This document shows positions 1-9,058 of a stretch of DNA of 64,000 bases, piece by piece. Each line of letters begins with the position of its first letter. Position 1 is the first letter of the stretch. The stretch comes from QHXQ01 sp045807745. GTDB taxonomy: Bacteria; Acidobacteriota; Blastocatellia; Pyrinomonadales; Pyrinomonadaceae. The translations under genes and the position numbers were made by a program. The notes under the pieces were generated by a model. That model ran no database searches and was not told the DNA's origin. It saw nothing but the letters and a program-made list of their open reading frames with translations. The stretch lies in contig JBJMGT010000037.1 in assembly GCA_045807745.1 (NCBI GenBank), positions 241,699 through 305,698 on the forward strand, read 5' to 3'.

Positions 1-2
1 TC

Positions 3-1064
3 ACTGTGCGCCAGGAGCAGCAGCCCGATCCGGCGAACGCATATCCGCAGGTCACATATTTTCAGACGCCTGTTGAGATAGAGATCGGCACAGCTAAAGG
101 CGTGCGCGTCGAGCGCCGAGCAGTCGCGCCGGTCGTTGAGCAGTCGTTCGATTTCAAGGTGGACGGCAAACCGCTCCTCGTCAACTTCGATTATCAGAGT
201 ACGCTCATCAAGCAACTGATCTTCGAGAAGCCGACCAATGAGTTGCTCTACCAGTTAGCGCATGACGAGGATGTGTTGGGGCGCATCTGGGCGCTTGAAC
301 ATTTGCAGGCGGCGCTGCGGGCAGTGGGCACGACGGAAGCGGAGCAGCGTCGAATCGCTGATGCGTTCGGCGCGGCCTTGACCGCCGATAAGTTCTGGGG
401 CGTGCGCTATGAAGCTGCGAGCGCGTTGCGCAATTTGCAAGGCGAGAGCGTGCGGCAAAGTTTATTGGCAGCGACGAAGGACGAGAACCCAAAGGTGCGT
501 GCGCGCGCCTTGGCCGCGCTTGGCGACGCACGCGATCTGAAGCTTGCGAGCCTCTTCCAGCAAGCGTTGAGCGATCAAAGCTACACGGTCGTCAGCGCAG
601 CGGCCGAGGCGCTCGGCAAGACGAAAACGCCGGGCGCGTATGACGCGCTCGTTAAACTGCTCGCCACGCCGTCGTGGCGCGAGCGGACGCAGGCGGCGAG
701 CTTGAACGGACTGGCCGAGTTGGCCGACAAGCGCGCGGTCGAACTCGCCATCAGTTACGCCGGGCCGGGGCACTCGACCGAGGTGCGCAAGGCGGCCATC
801 TATCTGCTCGGCGGGGCCGGCAAAAACGATCCGCGCGTCCTGCCCTTGCTGCTCAAGACGTTGCAGCAGAGTTTCGCGAACAGCGACATCACGTTGGGTG
901 TCGCCACGGCCGAGACTATCTATACGCTCGACGACGAGCAGGGCTTGAAGGGCTTGCGCGATATGCTCTCGGTCGTCAACAAACTCGTCAGCAGCGCAGA
1001 CCTGCAAGCGTTCGCGGCGCAGGTCGAAGCGCGTCTGCGACAGAAGCAAGTGCTCGGTCACTAG
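3..1064 (+). CDS. C-terminal part of M1-type aminopeptidase with HEAT repeats (5' truncated)
   Basis: The reading frame is already open at the left edge, so only the last 353 residues are seen. The first 75 or so residues look like the beta-rich domain that follows the catalytic domain in M1 zinc aminopeptidases (segments PVEIEIGTAKG and LLVNFD). The rest is helical repeats of HEAT type, starting near LLYQLAHDEDVLGRIWALEH. The HEXXH zinc site would lie upstream of the window, so catalytic competence cannot be judged. Secretion is likely for the family but the signal region is not visible. It could instead be an unrelated HEAT protein, but the join of beta domain to HEAT array fits acidobacterial M1 enzymes. 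An internal GTG near position 6 is not a believable start, because the homologous domain extends to the edge. Confidence 0.7.
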   Translation, partial: TVRQEQQPDPANAYPQVTYFQTPVEIEIGTAKGVRVERRAVAPVVEQSFDFKVDGKPLLVNFDYQSTLIKQLIFEKPTNELLYQLAHDEDVLGRIWALEHLQAALRAVGTTEAEQRRIADAFGAALTADKFWGVRYEAASALRNLQGESVRQSLLAATKDENPKVRARALAALGDARDLKLASLFQQALSDQSYTVVSAAAEALGKTKTPGAYDALVKLLATPSWRERTQAASLNGLAELADKRAVELAISYAGPGHSTEVRKAAIYLLGGAGKNDPRVLPLLLKTLQQSFANSDITLGVATAETIYTLDDEQGLKGLRDMLSVVNKLVSSADLQAFAAQVEARLRQKQVLGH

Positions 1065-1238
1065 GCAGAGTGCAAAGGGAGCGCCAGAGAGGTCAGACGC
1101 TCATCAGAGCAGGAGGCGGGGTGCGTTTTGCGTACCTAACTGCACCGCGCGCACGAAGATTAGCGTGGCGGACTATCCTTTTTATCCTCTAATCTTTGAC
1201 GTTTCCGGCCCGCCGGGAAATACTGGTCAACTTAATGC

Positions 1239-1268
1239 TTGAGTTTAAGCGGTTTGTCCTGTTATAGT
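1239..1268 (+). promoter_or_regulatory. possible sigma70-type promoter of the response regulator
   Basis: TTGAGT and TATAGT are separated by 18 bases, in the 289-base gap before the response regulator. Seen by eye only; the distance to the start codon (about 85 bases) is reasonable. Confidence 0.35.
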
Positions 1269-1353
1269 TCTGTATGGTTGGGAGCGTGTCGACTGCTTCC
1301 GATCTTTCAGCCCCGCGAGCCGACGGGTTCGCTCCTACGCACAATACGCCCCG

Positions 1354-2130
1354 ATGTCAACCAAGTCTGCCGTTAACAGAGTACGAGCCGAGATGGACGG
1401 CGATGAGCCGCAGGCGCAAGACCGCAAGCTCGCGCTGCTCGTCATCGAAGACGACGAGAACATCTCGACCGCCATTGGCGAATACTTCTCACGCGCCGGT
1501 TATGACGTAGCGACGGCCGGAGACGGCGTCGCGGGCGTGCAAGCCGCGCTCGCTGACCGGCCTGACGCTGTCGTGCTCGACCTCATGCTGCCGCGGATGG
1601 ATGGTCTCGCCGTCTGTCGCGAGTTGCGCGAGAAAGCGCCGTACATCCCGATCCTCATGCTGACGGCCAAAGACGACGTGGTTGATAAAGTGCTCGGGCT
1701 GGAGATGGGCGCGGATGATTACATCACCAAGCCTTTCTCTCTGCGCGAGTTGGAAGCCCGGATCAAGAGCGTGCTCCGGCGCGTGCAGGCGAGCACGCGG
1801 AGCGAGACCCCCGCGGACGAAGCGCCGATCACGCGCGGCAAGCTGCGCATCGACCCGGCCAAACGCGAGGTGACGATTGGCGACCGGCAGGTCGAGTTGA
1901 CGCCGAAGGAGTTCGAGTTGCTGCGCTTGTTCGCCTCGAATCCTGGCCGCGTCTTCCCGCGCAAGTACCTGCTGGAAAAAATCTGGGACTATTCTTACGA
2001 AGGCTACGACCGGACGATTGACTCACACATCAACCGGCTGCGCGCCAAGATCGAAGATAACCCGGAGAACCCGCAGATGGTCTTGACCGTCTGGGGCATC
2101 GGTTACAAGTTCAGCGACGAGCAGCGGTAA
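1354..2130 (+). CDS. OmpR/PhoB-family two-component response regulator
   Basis: 258 residues. A receiver domain (about residues 27-143) has the acidic pair D33-D34, the phospho-acceptor D76 in DLMLPRMDG, T104 and K126 in ITKPFS. A winged-helix DNA-binding domain (about 155-256) follows, with the typical ELTPKEFELLRLFASNPGR and DSHINRLRAKIE segments. It should activate or repress transcription when phosphorylated by a sensor kinase, but no kinase gene is adjacent. The N-terminal 25 residues before the receiver are longer than usual, so the ATG at 1393 (M14) is an alternative start; neither has a clear Shine-Dalgarno. The signal sensed cannot be told from the sequence. Confidence 0.93.
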   Translation: MSTKSAVNRVRAEMDGDEPQAQDRKLALLVIEDDENISTAIGEYFSRAGYDVATAGDGVAGVQAALADRPDAVVLDLMLPRMDGLAVCRELREKAPYIPILMLTAKDDVVDKVLGLEMGADDYITKPFSLRELEARIKSVLRRVQASTRSETPADEAPITRGKLRIDPAKREVTIGDRQVELTPKEFELLRLFASNPGRVFPRKYLLEKIWDYSYEGYDRTIDSHINRLRAKIEDNPENPQMVLTVWGIGYKFSDEQR

Positions 2131-2336
2131 GCGACCGCCACGCGCCTCGACGCCGAAGGGCACTCCTCTCCAAACATTGCTGCCGCGGCCAAACTTCAGC
2201 AAGGCCGGGCAGCGATTCCAAACCCAAAGCAGATCATCGTCTCGGTCGCAACCGACCCGGACGAACCCGTTCAACGCTGCAAGCTTTCGCGCGGAACGGG
2301 CTGCCGCTTTAGCACGAGCTACAAGGTTGAACTCTC

Positions 2337-4841
2337 ATGCGTGAACTAAGACTTAAACAATCTCGCAGCCTCCGTTGGGGCGTCGCCCTCGCCGCACTCG
2401 GCCTGAGTTTCGTATTCTGGCCAGTGACTGCGCCACAGGCGCAACGCGCGAGCAGCGAGACGCCTGTCAACGTCACCGACGTGACGACGAAGACGAAGGG
2501 CGCTGATGCGGTCGTCTCGATCTCCGGCGACTCTACGCTCACGCGGGCGCAGACGTGGCAGGACGACGAAGGTTTCCACGTGGTCGTCTACAAGGGGCAG
2601 AGCGCGCTGCGCTCTGCGCTGCCGCGCGGCGTGAAGGCGCGGCGTGTGGGCGATTCGCTTGAGGTAGTCGTGCCGGTCAAACAGGGCGGCAACGTCTACG
2701 TGCAACCGCGCTTCAACCAGCTCGATCTGGTCGTGGGCGGCGGGCTGCAAGCAGGCACAGAGACGAAATCCACGCAGGTGCGGCAGGCGCACGCTACGCC
2801 GGTGCAACCGGCCGTGAGCGAGCGCAGTGAACAATCGGTGCGCAGAGAGAGAAACGCGAGCGCACAAGCTGATAGCGCAGTCGAGACACGTGAGTCGGGC
2901 AAGCGCAAGCAGACGGGCGCGCAGGATGTTGCGCCGACGAGCAATGTCAAAGCACAGGCGAGCGCTCCGGTTGATGCGCAGCAGAGCCGCGCGGCGGCCA
3001 ATACTTCGCAGCATGCGCAGAACATGCTGCCCTCGTCCTATCAGAACGGCGCTCAGCCCACGCAGAGTAATCAACCAGCGGTCGTCGCGCCGTCGGACGT
3101 GGCGCAGTTGAACACGCCGCCGGTGCAGACTGCTGTACAGCAGCCGGTCGCGCCCGTGCAGGTCGAAGCGACAGCGAGCGCGGATGTGTCGTCAGGCTGG
3201 ACGTACTGGCTGATGATCTTGGGCGTGTGCTCCATTGGGGGCTTGAGCGCGTTCGCGTTCATCTATCGTCGGCGGCGCAAGGCGGCGCGCGAAGGTTGGG
3301 AAGATGTCGAAAAGGTAGAGACCTCGACGGCCTTGACGAAGCCGGCCGCGAAGTCTTTGAGCAAACATGAAGCAAAGACAGAGGCGATAGTCGCGCCCAG
3401 CGCGGTCGGGCTTGAGCCGCATCCGCACGGCGACCGGCGCAGTAAAGATGAGCGCCGCCGGAATTGGGGTCGGCGTGCCAACGACAAGTTGAGCGGCGTG
3501 CAGGTTGTCGTTACGCCCGCACCAACGGCGGCGGATAAGCAGGAGCGTAGACCGCACAGCTTCACGCACACGCCGGCTGTCGTCTTCGGCGCGTTTCGGA
3601 TCGATCAGGAAGTGGAGAAGTTGATTCAAGGTCAGCCGCACAGCATCGAGGTGCTCGCGGCCCGTGCAATAGATGATCGGCGCGCGGTCGAGACATCGCT
3701 CTTGAAGGCGCTGCAATCGAACATGCTCGGCGAACCTGAGCGCCGGCGCGCGCGCATGGCGCTCGAAGAGTACGGCTTCGTCGCGCGGCAGAGCGCAGCG
3801 CTGCTGTTGGCTTCAGATGCTTACGAGCGCACGATGGCGGCGCGCGTGCTCGGTCAGGTCGGCGCGGCCACGTCGCTACCATTCCTGCTCGAAGCCCTGC
3901 ACGATCCTGAGCCGGTCGTCTGCACTGAAGCAGTGTCGAGCCTCGGCGCGTTGGGGCTGCCTTCGGCTATCGGCGCGCTGCTCGACCTCGCGCGCAGGCA
4001 CCCGGAACTGCCTGCGCCGCTTTTGGGCCGCGCCTTGAGCGCCTGCTCGGTGGATTGCATTGACGTGGGCGAGGTTGATGCGCACGGCCGTTTGCTCAAC
4101 GGTAGCTCGTTCACGGGCGACATAGACGGGCTTGAGCCGGTTGCTCAGATCGAGCATCTGCCGGAATGGCTCGAAGACCACACGCTCATCGAGGCGCTGG
4201 ATCGGCTCGGCAGCACGGACGTTGAAGTGCGCAACGCGGCGGCGCAGCAGCTCGCGCAGTTTCAAGTGCAACGCTCGGTCGATGCGCTCGCGGCCCTCGC
4301 GGCCGACGACGCGAACTCGACCGTGCGCGCCACCGCCGTCACCAGTCTCGGCATCATTGGGCACGAGTCCGTGTTCGCCGCCGTGCTCATCTCTATGGCA
4401 GACGAGGCGCGCGAAGTGCGTGCGGCTGCGGCGCGTGCGCTCTCGCGTCTGAGTTTTGATCGCGCAGACGCTTACGTACGCGTGATCGAGTCGGGCGACG
4501 CGGAGTTGCTGCAGCGGATCGCGCGGGCCTGCGGGCAAGCGGGGCTGACGCGCAAGGCTCTGGATCGACTGGCGAGCGAAGATCGCCGGCAAGCTTATGA
4601 AGCGTTCTCGCTGCTCTCGCTCGTGATCAATGCGGGCGAACTGGAGACCATCCTCACGGTCGTCGAGCAATCGGGCGAGGTGGGCGTGCGACTGGCCGCC
4701 GCGCGGCTGCTCGCGCTACAGGGGCAACCCAATGTGACGAAGCGTCTGCGCCAGCTTGCGCTTGGGGCGGACGTGCCGGAGAAACTGCGCAACGGCATCC
4801 TCGAAGCGATCTATCGCGACGACCACGCGTCGGTCGAATAA
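2337..4841 (+). CDS. membrane-anchored AMIN-like / HEAT-repeat protein, paralogue 1
   Basis: 834 residues. An N-terminal hydrophobic segment (about 14-32) is a signal peptide or anchor. A beta-rich region of about 80 residues (about 52-135) resembles AMIN domains, which bind peptidoglycan or sit in secretin-type proteins. A Gln/Ala/Pro-rich linker follows, then a second membrane helix at about 287-308 ended by RRRRK, then a HEAT-repeat region from about 420 to the end. The topology suggests a periplasmic AMIN-like part and a cytoplasmic HEAT scaffold. The next gene has the same domain order and shares the YEAFSLLSLVINAGE-type segment near its C-terminus, so the two arose by duplication. No enzymatic motif is visible. 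The function is unknown; a scaffold linking the cell wall to a cytoplasmic partner is only inference. Confidence 0.75.
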   Translation: MRELRLKQSRSLRWGVALAALGLSFVFWPVTAPQAQRASSETPVNVTDVTTKTKGADAVVSISGDSTLTRAQTWQDDEGFHVVVYKGQSALRSALPRGVKARRVGDSLEVVVPVKQGGNVYVQPRFNQLDLVVGGGLQAGTETKSTQVRQAHATPVQPAVSERSEQSVRRERNASAQADSAVETRESGKRKQTGAQDVAPTSNVKAQASAPVDAQQSRAAANTSQHAQNMLPSSYQNGAQPTQSNQPAVVAPSDVAQLNTPPVQTAVQQPVAPVQVEATASADVSSGWTYWLMILGVCSIGGLSAFAFIYRRRRKAAREGWEDVEKVETSTALTKPAAKSLSKHEAKTEAIVAPSAVGLEPHPHGDRRSKDERRRNWGRRANDKLSGVQVVVTPAPTAADKQERRPHSFTHTPAVVFGAFRIDQEVEKLIQGQPHSIEVLAARAIDDRRAVETSLLKALQSNMLGEPERRRARMALEEYGFVARQSAALLLASDAYERTMAARVLGQVGAATSLPFLLEALHDPEPVVCTEAVSSLGALGLPSAIGALLDLARRHPELPAPLLGRALSACSVDCIDVGEVDAHGRLLNGSSFTGDIDGLEPVAQIEHLPEWLEDHTLIEALDRLGSTDVEVRNAAAQQLAQFQVQRSVDALAALAADDANSTVRATAVTSLGIIGHESVFAAVLISMADEAREVRAAAARALSRLSFDRADAYVRVIESGDAELLQRIARACGQAGLTRKALDRLASEDRRQAYEAFSLLSLVINAGELETILTVVEQSGEVGVRLAAARLLALQGQPNVTKRLRQLALGADVPEKLRNGILEAIYRDDHASVE

Positions 4842-4844
4842 ATG

Positions 4845-4940
4845 AGTCCGGAGAGTCTAGCGAGTCTGGAGAGTCTGGAGAGTCAAAAGCACTTGGTCTT
4901 TAGACTCCACACTCTCTGGACTCTCCGGACTCTCTAGACT
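4845..4940. repeat. tandem-repeat hairpin, unit about agagtctgg
   Basis: The left arm has about four copies of a 9-base unit (gagagtctg) and the right arm carries imperfect reverse complements (ctctggact), around a short loop. It begins four bases after the stop codon of the upstream HEAT gene and ends 22 bases before the next start. It could form a long stem in RNA. The same unit family recurs at 22571-22652. Confidence 0.85.
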
Positions 4941-4962
4941 AGAGGGTAGCGGCTATTGCATA

Positions 4963-7900
4963 ATGCGCCCGTCCAGACACGCGCCGTTCAACCCTCGTGA
5001 CACAGCAATGCACAATACAGTAACAACCCCGCCCCTCCACCGCTTGCGGCACGTCTGTGCCCTGATGTTACTTGTCTGCCTGTGTGCGCTCGCAACCCAC
5101 GCGCAGCAGAACGATAACACCGCGCCGAAAGCGCCGGGCAAGAGCATCGTCGGCATGTCGAGCAGCGACGCGCCCGGCGGCTCGAAGGTGACGATTGCCT
5201 CCGACGCCGCGCTCAACGACTACTCTGCTTATCGCAGCGGCGACCGCTTCTATGTCGTCATCCCGCAGGCCAACGCGAAGGGCGTTGGCGGCGTGCGCGG
5301 GCGCGGCTTTGAAGGCGCGCAGGTGCAGCGGCGCGGGCAGGACGTGGTCTTGTCGTTCAAACTCCAACCGGGCGCGTCGGCGCACGTCGATCAAAGATTC
5401 AACCGGCTCGTCGTCCAGTTCAGCGCGCCCGAGGTCGGCGCGCCACAGACGAATACGAATCAGGCCAGCGCGCAGCCCACGCCGCGCACGCCGCCCGAAT
5501 TATCCGGCGTAGCAACGCCCGCACCCACGGTGCGGCCGACGCCCGGTGTGAAGCCGTCGCCGGCCGTCGGCGTGCTGCCGCCCGGCGTCGTGCCCACGCC
5601 GCTCGTTACGCCATCAGCGATAGCAAGTTCGACGCCGACGCTCGCCGTGCCATCCCCGACAGTAAGTCCGACGGCCACGCCCGCTGCGACGCCGGTGCAA
5701 ATAGCGCAATTACAAACGACGCCGGCCGCGCCCGTCGCCATCGCGACGAACGCATCCGCGCCCGCGACCTCCGTTAGCATCGGCACGACTGTCTTGCGCA
5801 ACTGGCCTTGGTTGCTGCTCGCTCTGTTCGCGCTGGGCGGTCTCCTCCTCTTCGTCTTCGCGCGTGGTGGCGAAAGACGCGCATCGTTGTCGCCCGCCGA
5901 CGAGGTTGTGGCACTGAAAGAGACACCCAAGCCGGCCCTCCCGGCTAAAGAACCGATCAAGCCGGTCACACCGGCAACGCCCGTTGCCACCGTCCCGCCC
6001 GTCGTGCCTGTGCCGACAGCAACGACGCCCACGCCTGCACCGCCCGTCGTTGCGCCGGCAGAGACGAGGAAGGGCAAGAAGGGGAAGAAGGGCAAGAAGG
6101 GACGGCGCGCGGGACAGCCAGCGCCGGTCGTCGCTGCCAAGCTGACGTTAACTGAAGCGCCGCAGCCACAAGAGACAGCCACGCCGTCTGTGCCTGAAGT
6201 CGAAGCGCCGATTGAAGCGGGCGCGACAACCGCGGCGACGGCCGCATTGCTGGCCGCAACCGGCGCGGCTGCATTGGCGACTGCCGACGCACAGCTAAGC
6301 ACAACTTCCGACCGCGCGGCCGAAGAGACAAGAAAACTACTGGCCGGCGAAGACTACGACGAAGCGCTGATCGGCTCGCCCGACGCGGGCACGCGGCAAC
6401 TCGTCGCCGCCGAACTTATGACGGCGCTGGCGACCGAGAGCGAAGAGACACATGGCGCGCGCGCCCGCACCGCCTTCCTCAAGCACGGCTACTTCGATGA
6501 TGCGACGCGCGACCTACGCACGGCCGAAGAACCAAAGCAACGCGCCTCCGCCGCGCGCACACTCGGGCTGGTGGGCGACAAAGCGGCCACGCCGCATCTC
6601 GTCGCCGCGCTGGAAGACCCCGCGCCCGAAGTCCGCCGCGCAGCGGTCGAGGCGCTCACGGAACTGCAAGACCCCACAGCCACGAAGGCCCTCGAAGCCC
6701 TGCGCTGGCGCGAAACATCGGCGCAAGTCCCGCGCAAACTGATCCAGCAGGCCATAGAGGCCAGCGCCGTCGCCGAAGTGCTTGCACCTGTGAGCGAGCC
6801 GCCGGCCGCGCCGACGTTTGCACCGGCCGCCGAGCCAGAGCAACTCGAACCGGCTATAACAGAAGAGTCAGTCGAGCCGGCGTACATCGAGACTGCACCG
6901 CCGACAGCAGTCGAGCCAGCGCCGCCCACCGAAACAGAATTAGTCTCCGACGAGGAGATGACACAAGAGATCGCGCGGATCATCCTGCCGGCCGCAGACA
7001 GCACCATCGAAGCGCCATCTGTCGCGCCCACACCCGCGCCTGAAGTCCTGCCTGACGTTGCGCCCACAATTGAAAGCGCGGCGGCGGTCGAGACTGAAGC
7101 TGAGCCTGAGCCGGTCTCTGAAGCCACTGCTGAGCCGACACAGATTAGCGCGGCGGCAGATGCGAGTGTCGAGCCGTCACGTGAGCCTGTGCTCGCCGAG
7201 TCTCTGCTGGCAGCGAGCGCTGTCGCGCCGCCTGAAGTTATCGAGCAGACTGAGCTTGCGGAGTTGACCGCTCCATCAGTGGAAGCGGCTGCGCCGGTCA
7301 GCGCAGAAGAGCCAAGCGCAGCGGATACATCTGTCGCGCCTGAGTTGAGCGCCGCCACGCCGGTCGTGCCCGAAGCGTCGGAGATTTGGCGCGAGCTAAG
7401 AGCAGACTTTACCGAGCCGGCCATCACGGATGTGGGCGAGGTTGAGCCGCCCGTGGCCGAAGCGGAGCCGGAGACGAAGGCGATCACCGAGTTCGTCTTC
7501 ACGCCGAGTGCGCCGCCGGCTGACGATTGGATCGACGTAGACGTTGAAGAGCACAAGCCGACGAGCGCCGCGACCACAGTGGTCACGCCCACCACGGAGC
7601 AGCGCGTCTCGTTCGACGCACAGGTTGAAGAGCATGCGCCGGATGCTTGGTCTGACACTGCTGAAGCAGGGCTTGAGCCACCAGCCGCGCCGGCGCAGGC
7701 GACGGCGGAGCAAAAACAGATCGATCTGCCCGGCGCGGAAGAGGAGCGCCTGTCAATCATTCCGAAGGCGATTCAACTCCGGCTGGAAAGCGAAGACGTG
7801 AGCGAGCGCGCCGCCTCTGTGCTGGCGCTTGCGCGGCTCAACACGGACGAAGCTTTTCATCAGATATGCGCCGCCTTCGACGACTCCGCGCCGGAGGTGC

Positions 7901-8328
7901 GCGACGCCGCCGCCCGCGCCCTCTACACGCTCGCCGACGACCGCGCCGATTCATTCACGCGCGCCCTGCGCGAAGCGCCGCCCGAACGCCGCCGCCGCAT
8001 CGGCACAGCTATCTCTGCGTCGGGCCTCGCCGACGAAGCCGTCTCGAATCTGACGGGCGAGAGTCGCGACAAGACTTACGACGCCTTCTCGCTCCTGTTC
8101 CTAATGGCCAAGGCGGGCGAGACCGGGCCGCTCATTCACGCCATCGAGACGCACCCGGAGAACGAAGTGCGCCTCGCGGTCGTGAAACTCTTAGCGCTGT
8201 CGGGGCAACACGAAATCCTGCCCTCGTTCCGCCGGCTGGCCGTGCGCGGCTCGCTCCCGACCGAAGTGCGCTCCGCCGTGATGGAAGCCATCTACCAGAT
8301 CAGCAGCCAGCCGCAGCACACGACCTGA
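4963..8328 (+). CDS. membrane-anchored AMIN-like / HEAT-repeat protein, paralogue 2
   Basis: 1121 residues from this ATG; the ATG at 5008 (M16) is an equally good start and gives a more usual signal peptide (LMLLVCLCALATHAQ). Order: signal peptide, beta-rich AMIN-like domain (about 65-155), Pro/Thr-rich linker, membrane helix (about 280-300), a KGKKGKKGKKGRR basic stretch, HEAT repeats (about 454-586), a long acidic Pro/Glu/Ala linker (about 590-930) and a second HEAT block (about 930-1115). The C-terminal HEAT block matches that of the preceding gene (YDAFSLLFLMAKAGE). The linker has low complexity and a biased composition but continuous coding. It probably forms a two-gene unit with its paralogue. 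The function is unknown; the architecture suggests an envelope-spanning scaffold. Confidence 0.75.
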   Translation: MRPSRHAPFNPRDTAMHNTVTTPPLHRLRHVCALMLLVCLCALATHAQQNDNTAPKAPGKSIVGMSSSDAPGGSKVTIASDAALNDYSAYRSGDRFYVVIPQANAKGVGGVRGRGFEGAQVQRRGQDVVLSFKLQPGASAHVDQRFNRLVVQFSAPEVGAPQTNTNQASAQPTPRTPPELSGVATPAPTVRPTPGVKPSPAVGVLPPGVVPTPLVTPSAIASSTPTLAVPSPTVSPTATPAATPVQIAQLQTTPAAPVAIATNASAPATSVSIGTTVLRNWPWLLLALFALGGLLLFVFARGGERRASLSPADEVVALKETPKPALPAKEPIKPVTPATPVATVPPVVPVPTATTPTPAPPVVAPAETRKGKKGKKGKKGRRAGQPAPVVAAKLTLTEAPQPQETATPSVPEVEAPIEAGATTAATAALLAATGAAALATADAQLSTTSDRAAEETRKLLAGEDYDEALIGSPDAGTRQLVAAELMTALATESEETHGARARTAFLKHGYFDDATRDLRTAEEPKQRASAARTLGLVGDKAATPHLVAALEDPAPEVRRAAVEALTELQDPTATKALEALRWRETSAQVPRKLIQQAIEASAVAEVLAPVSEPPAAPTFAPAAEPEQLEPAITEESVEPAYIETAPPTAVEPAPPTETELVSDEEMTQEIARIILPAADSTIEAPSVAPTPAPEVLPDVAPTIESAAAVETEAEPEPVSEATAEPTQISAAADASVEPSREPVLAESLLAASAVAPPEVIEQTELAELTAPSVEAAAPVSAEEPSAADTSVAPELSAATPVVPEASEIWRELRADFTEPAITDVGEVEPPVAEAEPETKAITEFVFTPSAPPADDWIDVDVEEHKPTSAATTVVTPTTEQRVSFDAQVEEHAPDAWSDTAEAGLEPPAAPAQATAEQKQIDLPGAEEERLSIIPKAIQLRLESEDVSERAASVLALARLNTDEAFHQICAAFDDSAPEVRDAAARALYTLADDRADSFTRALREAPPERRRRIGTAISASGLADEAVSNLTGESRDKTYDAFSLLFLMAKAGETGPLIHAIETHPENEVRLAVVKLLALSGQHEILPSFRRLAVRGSLPTEVRSAVMEAIYQISSQPQHTT

Positions 8329-8441
8329 AGCAATGTGTGGTAATGTAGTATCACTGAGTTCGAGTCGTGATATAAATTACTACGTGATATAGCAAGACGT
8401 GCTTTAGCATAATAAGGTGCTGAAGTAGGGAGCCTAACATT

Positions 8442-8741
8442 ATGGCGCTAAACATGAAGATCGCACGCCGTGGCGCGGGTCTGATAGATGCGCTCCCGCG
8501 TGCTCGCGCAGCTTTGGCAGAAGCTCGAACTCTCTACGAAGAAGTGCTAAGAGATATTACAGATCCCACATCGCCTGTAGACGCGCTGCCCCCCTCGGTA
8601 ATCGACCGACTCGGCGACGCCACGCGCGAACTGAAGGAATCGCGCCGCCGTTCCCAAGTCACGTTGAAGGAGATCGGGCGACTCAAGCGCGAGACGCGCA
8701 AAGTGCTCGATCGAATTGAGGCCCGCCTACCTGAAGCGTAG
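8442..8741 (+). CDS. small coiled-coil protein of unknown function
   Basis: 99 residues, charged and helical; the last 45 residues (ELKESRRRSQVTLKEIGRLK and following) look like a coiled coil. The start is supported by GGGAG nine bases upstream. There is no signal peptide or membrane helix. It is followed at once by another helical, Lys/Arg-ending reading frame (8750-8998). I do not recognise the family. The upstream 113 bases are AT-rich compared with the surroundings and may hold its promoter. Confidence 0.6.
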   Translation: MALNMKIARRGAGLIDALPRARAALAEARTLYEEVLRDITDPTSPVDALPPSVIDRLGDATRELKESRRRSQVTLKEIGRLKRETRKVLDRIEARLPEA

Positions 8742-8749
8742 TCATGTAG

Positions 8750-8998
8750 CGACGATTACTTGACTTCATTACGGCGGCCCTCACGTTAGCCCGCGACTCG
8801 GAACGCAACCGCACAGAGATCAAGGAGCTACGAGAGGAATTGCATCGGCTATCTCTGGCCGTCGTGCAACTTCAAAGTCAACTAATCGCCCTCGCGCAAC
8901 ATGAGGAAGACGCCCGCGAGAATCTGGCCCTCAAACTACAAGCCGAGCATAAGCGACTACCCTCAAAACAGACTGCCAAGAAGAAAAAGCGGCGATAA
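8750..8998 (+). pseudogene. coiled-coil reading frame with blocked start (ATG-TAG)
   Basis: The frame from 8750 to the TAA at 8996 reads as 82 helical, charged residues ending in a basic tail (KQTAKKKKRR), with Leu/Glu/Gln spacing like a coiled coil. The only ATG near the expected start (8744) is followed directly by TAG. The first usable start is a TTG at 8840, which would give a protein of about 52 residues. It may be a decayed gene, a gene with a rare start codon, or a real short TTG-started gene. It lies directly after another coiled-coil gene. Confidence 0.35.
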
Positions 8999-9057
8999 GT
9001 GACAGGTGACGGGCGACAGGTTAAAATACCTGCCTCCCGTCACTTTTCATTTGTCAT
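8999..9057. repeat. short tandem-repeat hairpin before uvrB, unit about gacaggtgac
   Basis: The left arm (gtgacaggtgacgggcgaca) and the right arm (acctgcctcccgtcac, then tttcatttgtcatc) are imperfectly complementary. The element ends directly at the uvrB ATG, where no Shine-Dalgarno is seen. Confidence 0.6.
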
Positions 9058-9058
9058 C

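Noticed and set aside
6489..7760. Long antisense Ser/Ala-rich reading frame (about 423 codons)
   Set aside because: Shadow of the HEAT paralogue 2 in GC-rich DNA; it has no domains, and the sense frame has clear domain matches.
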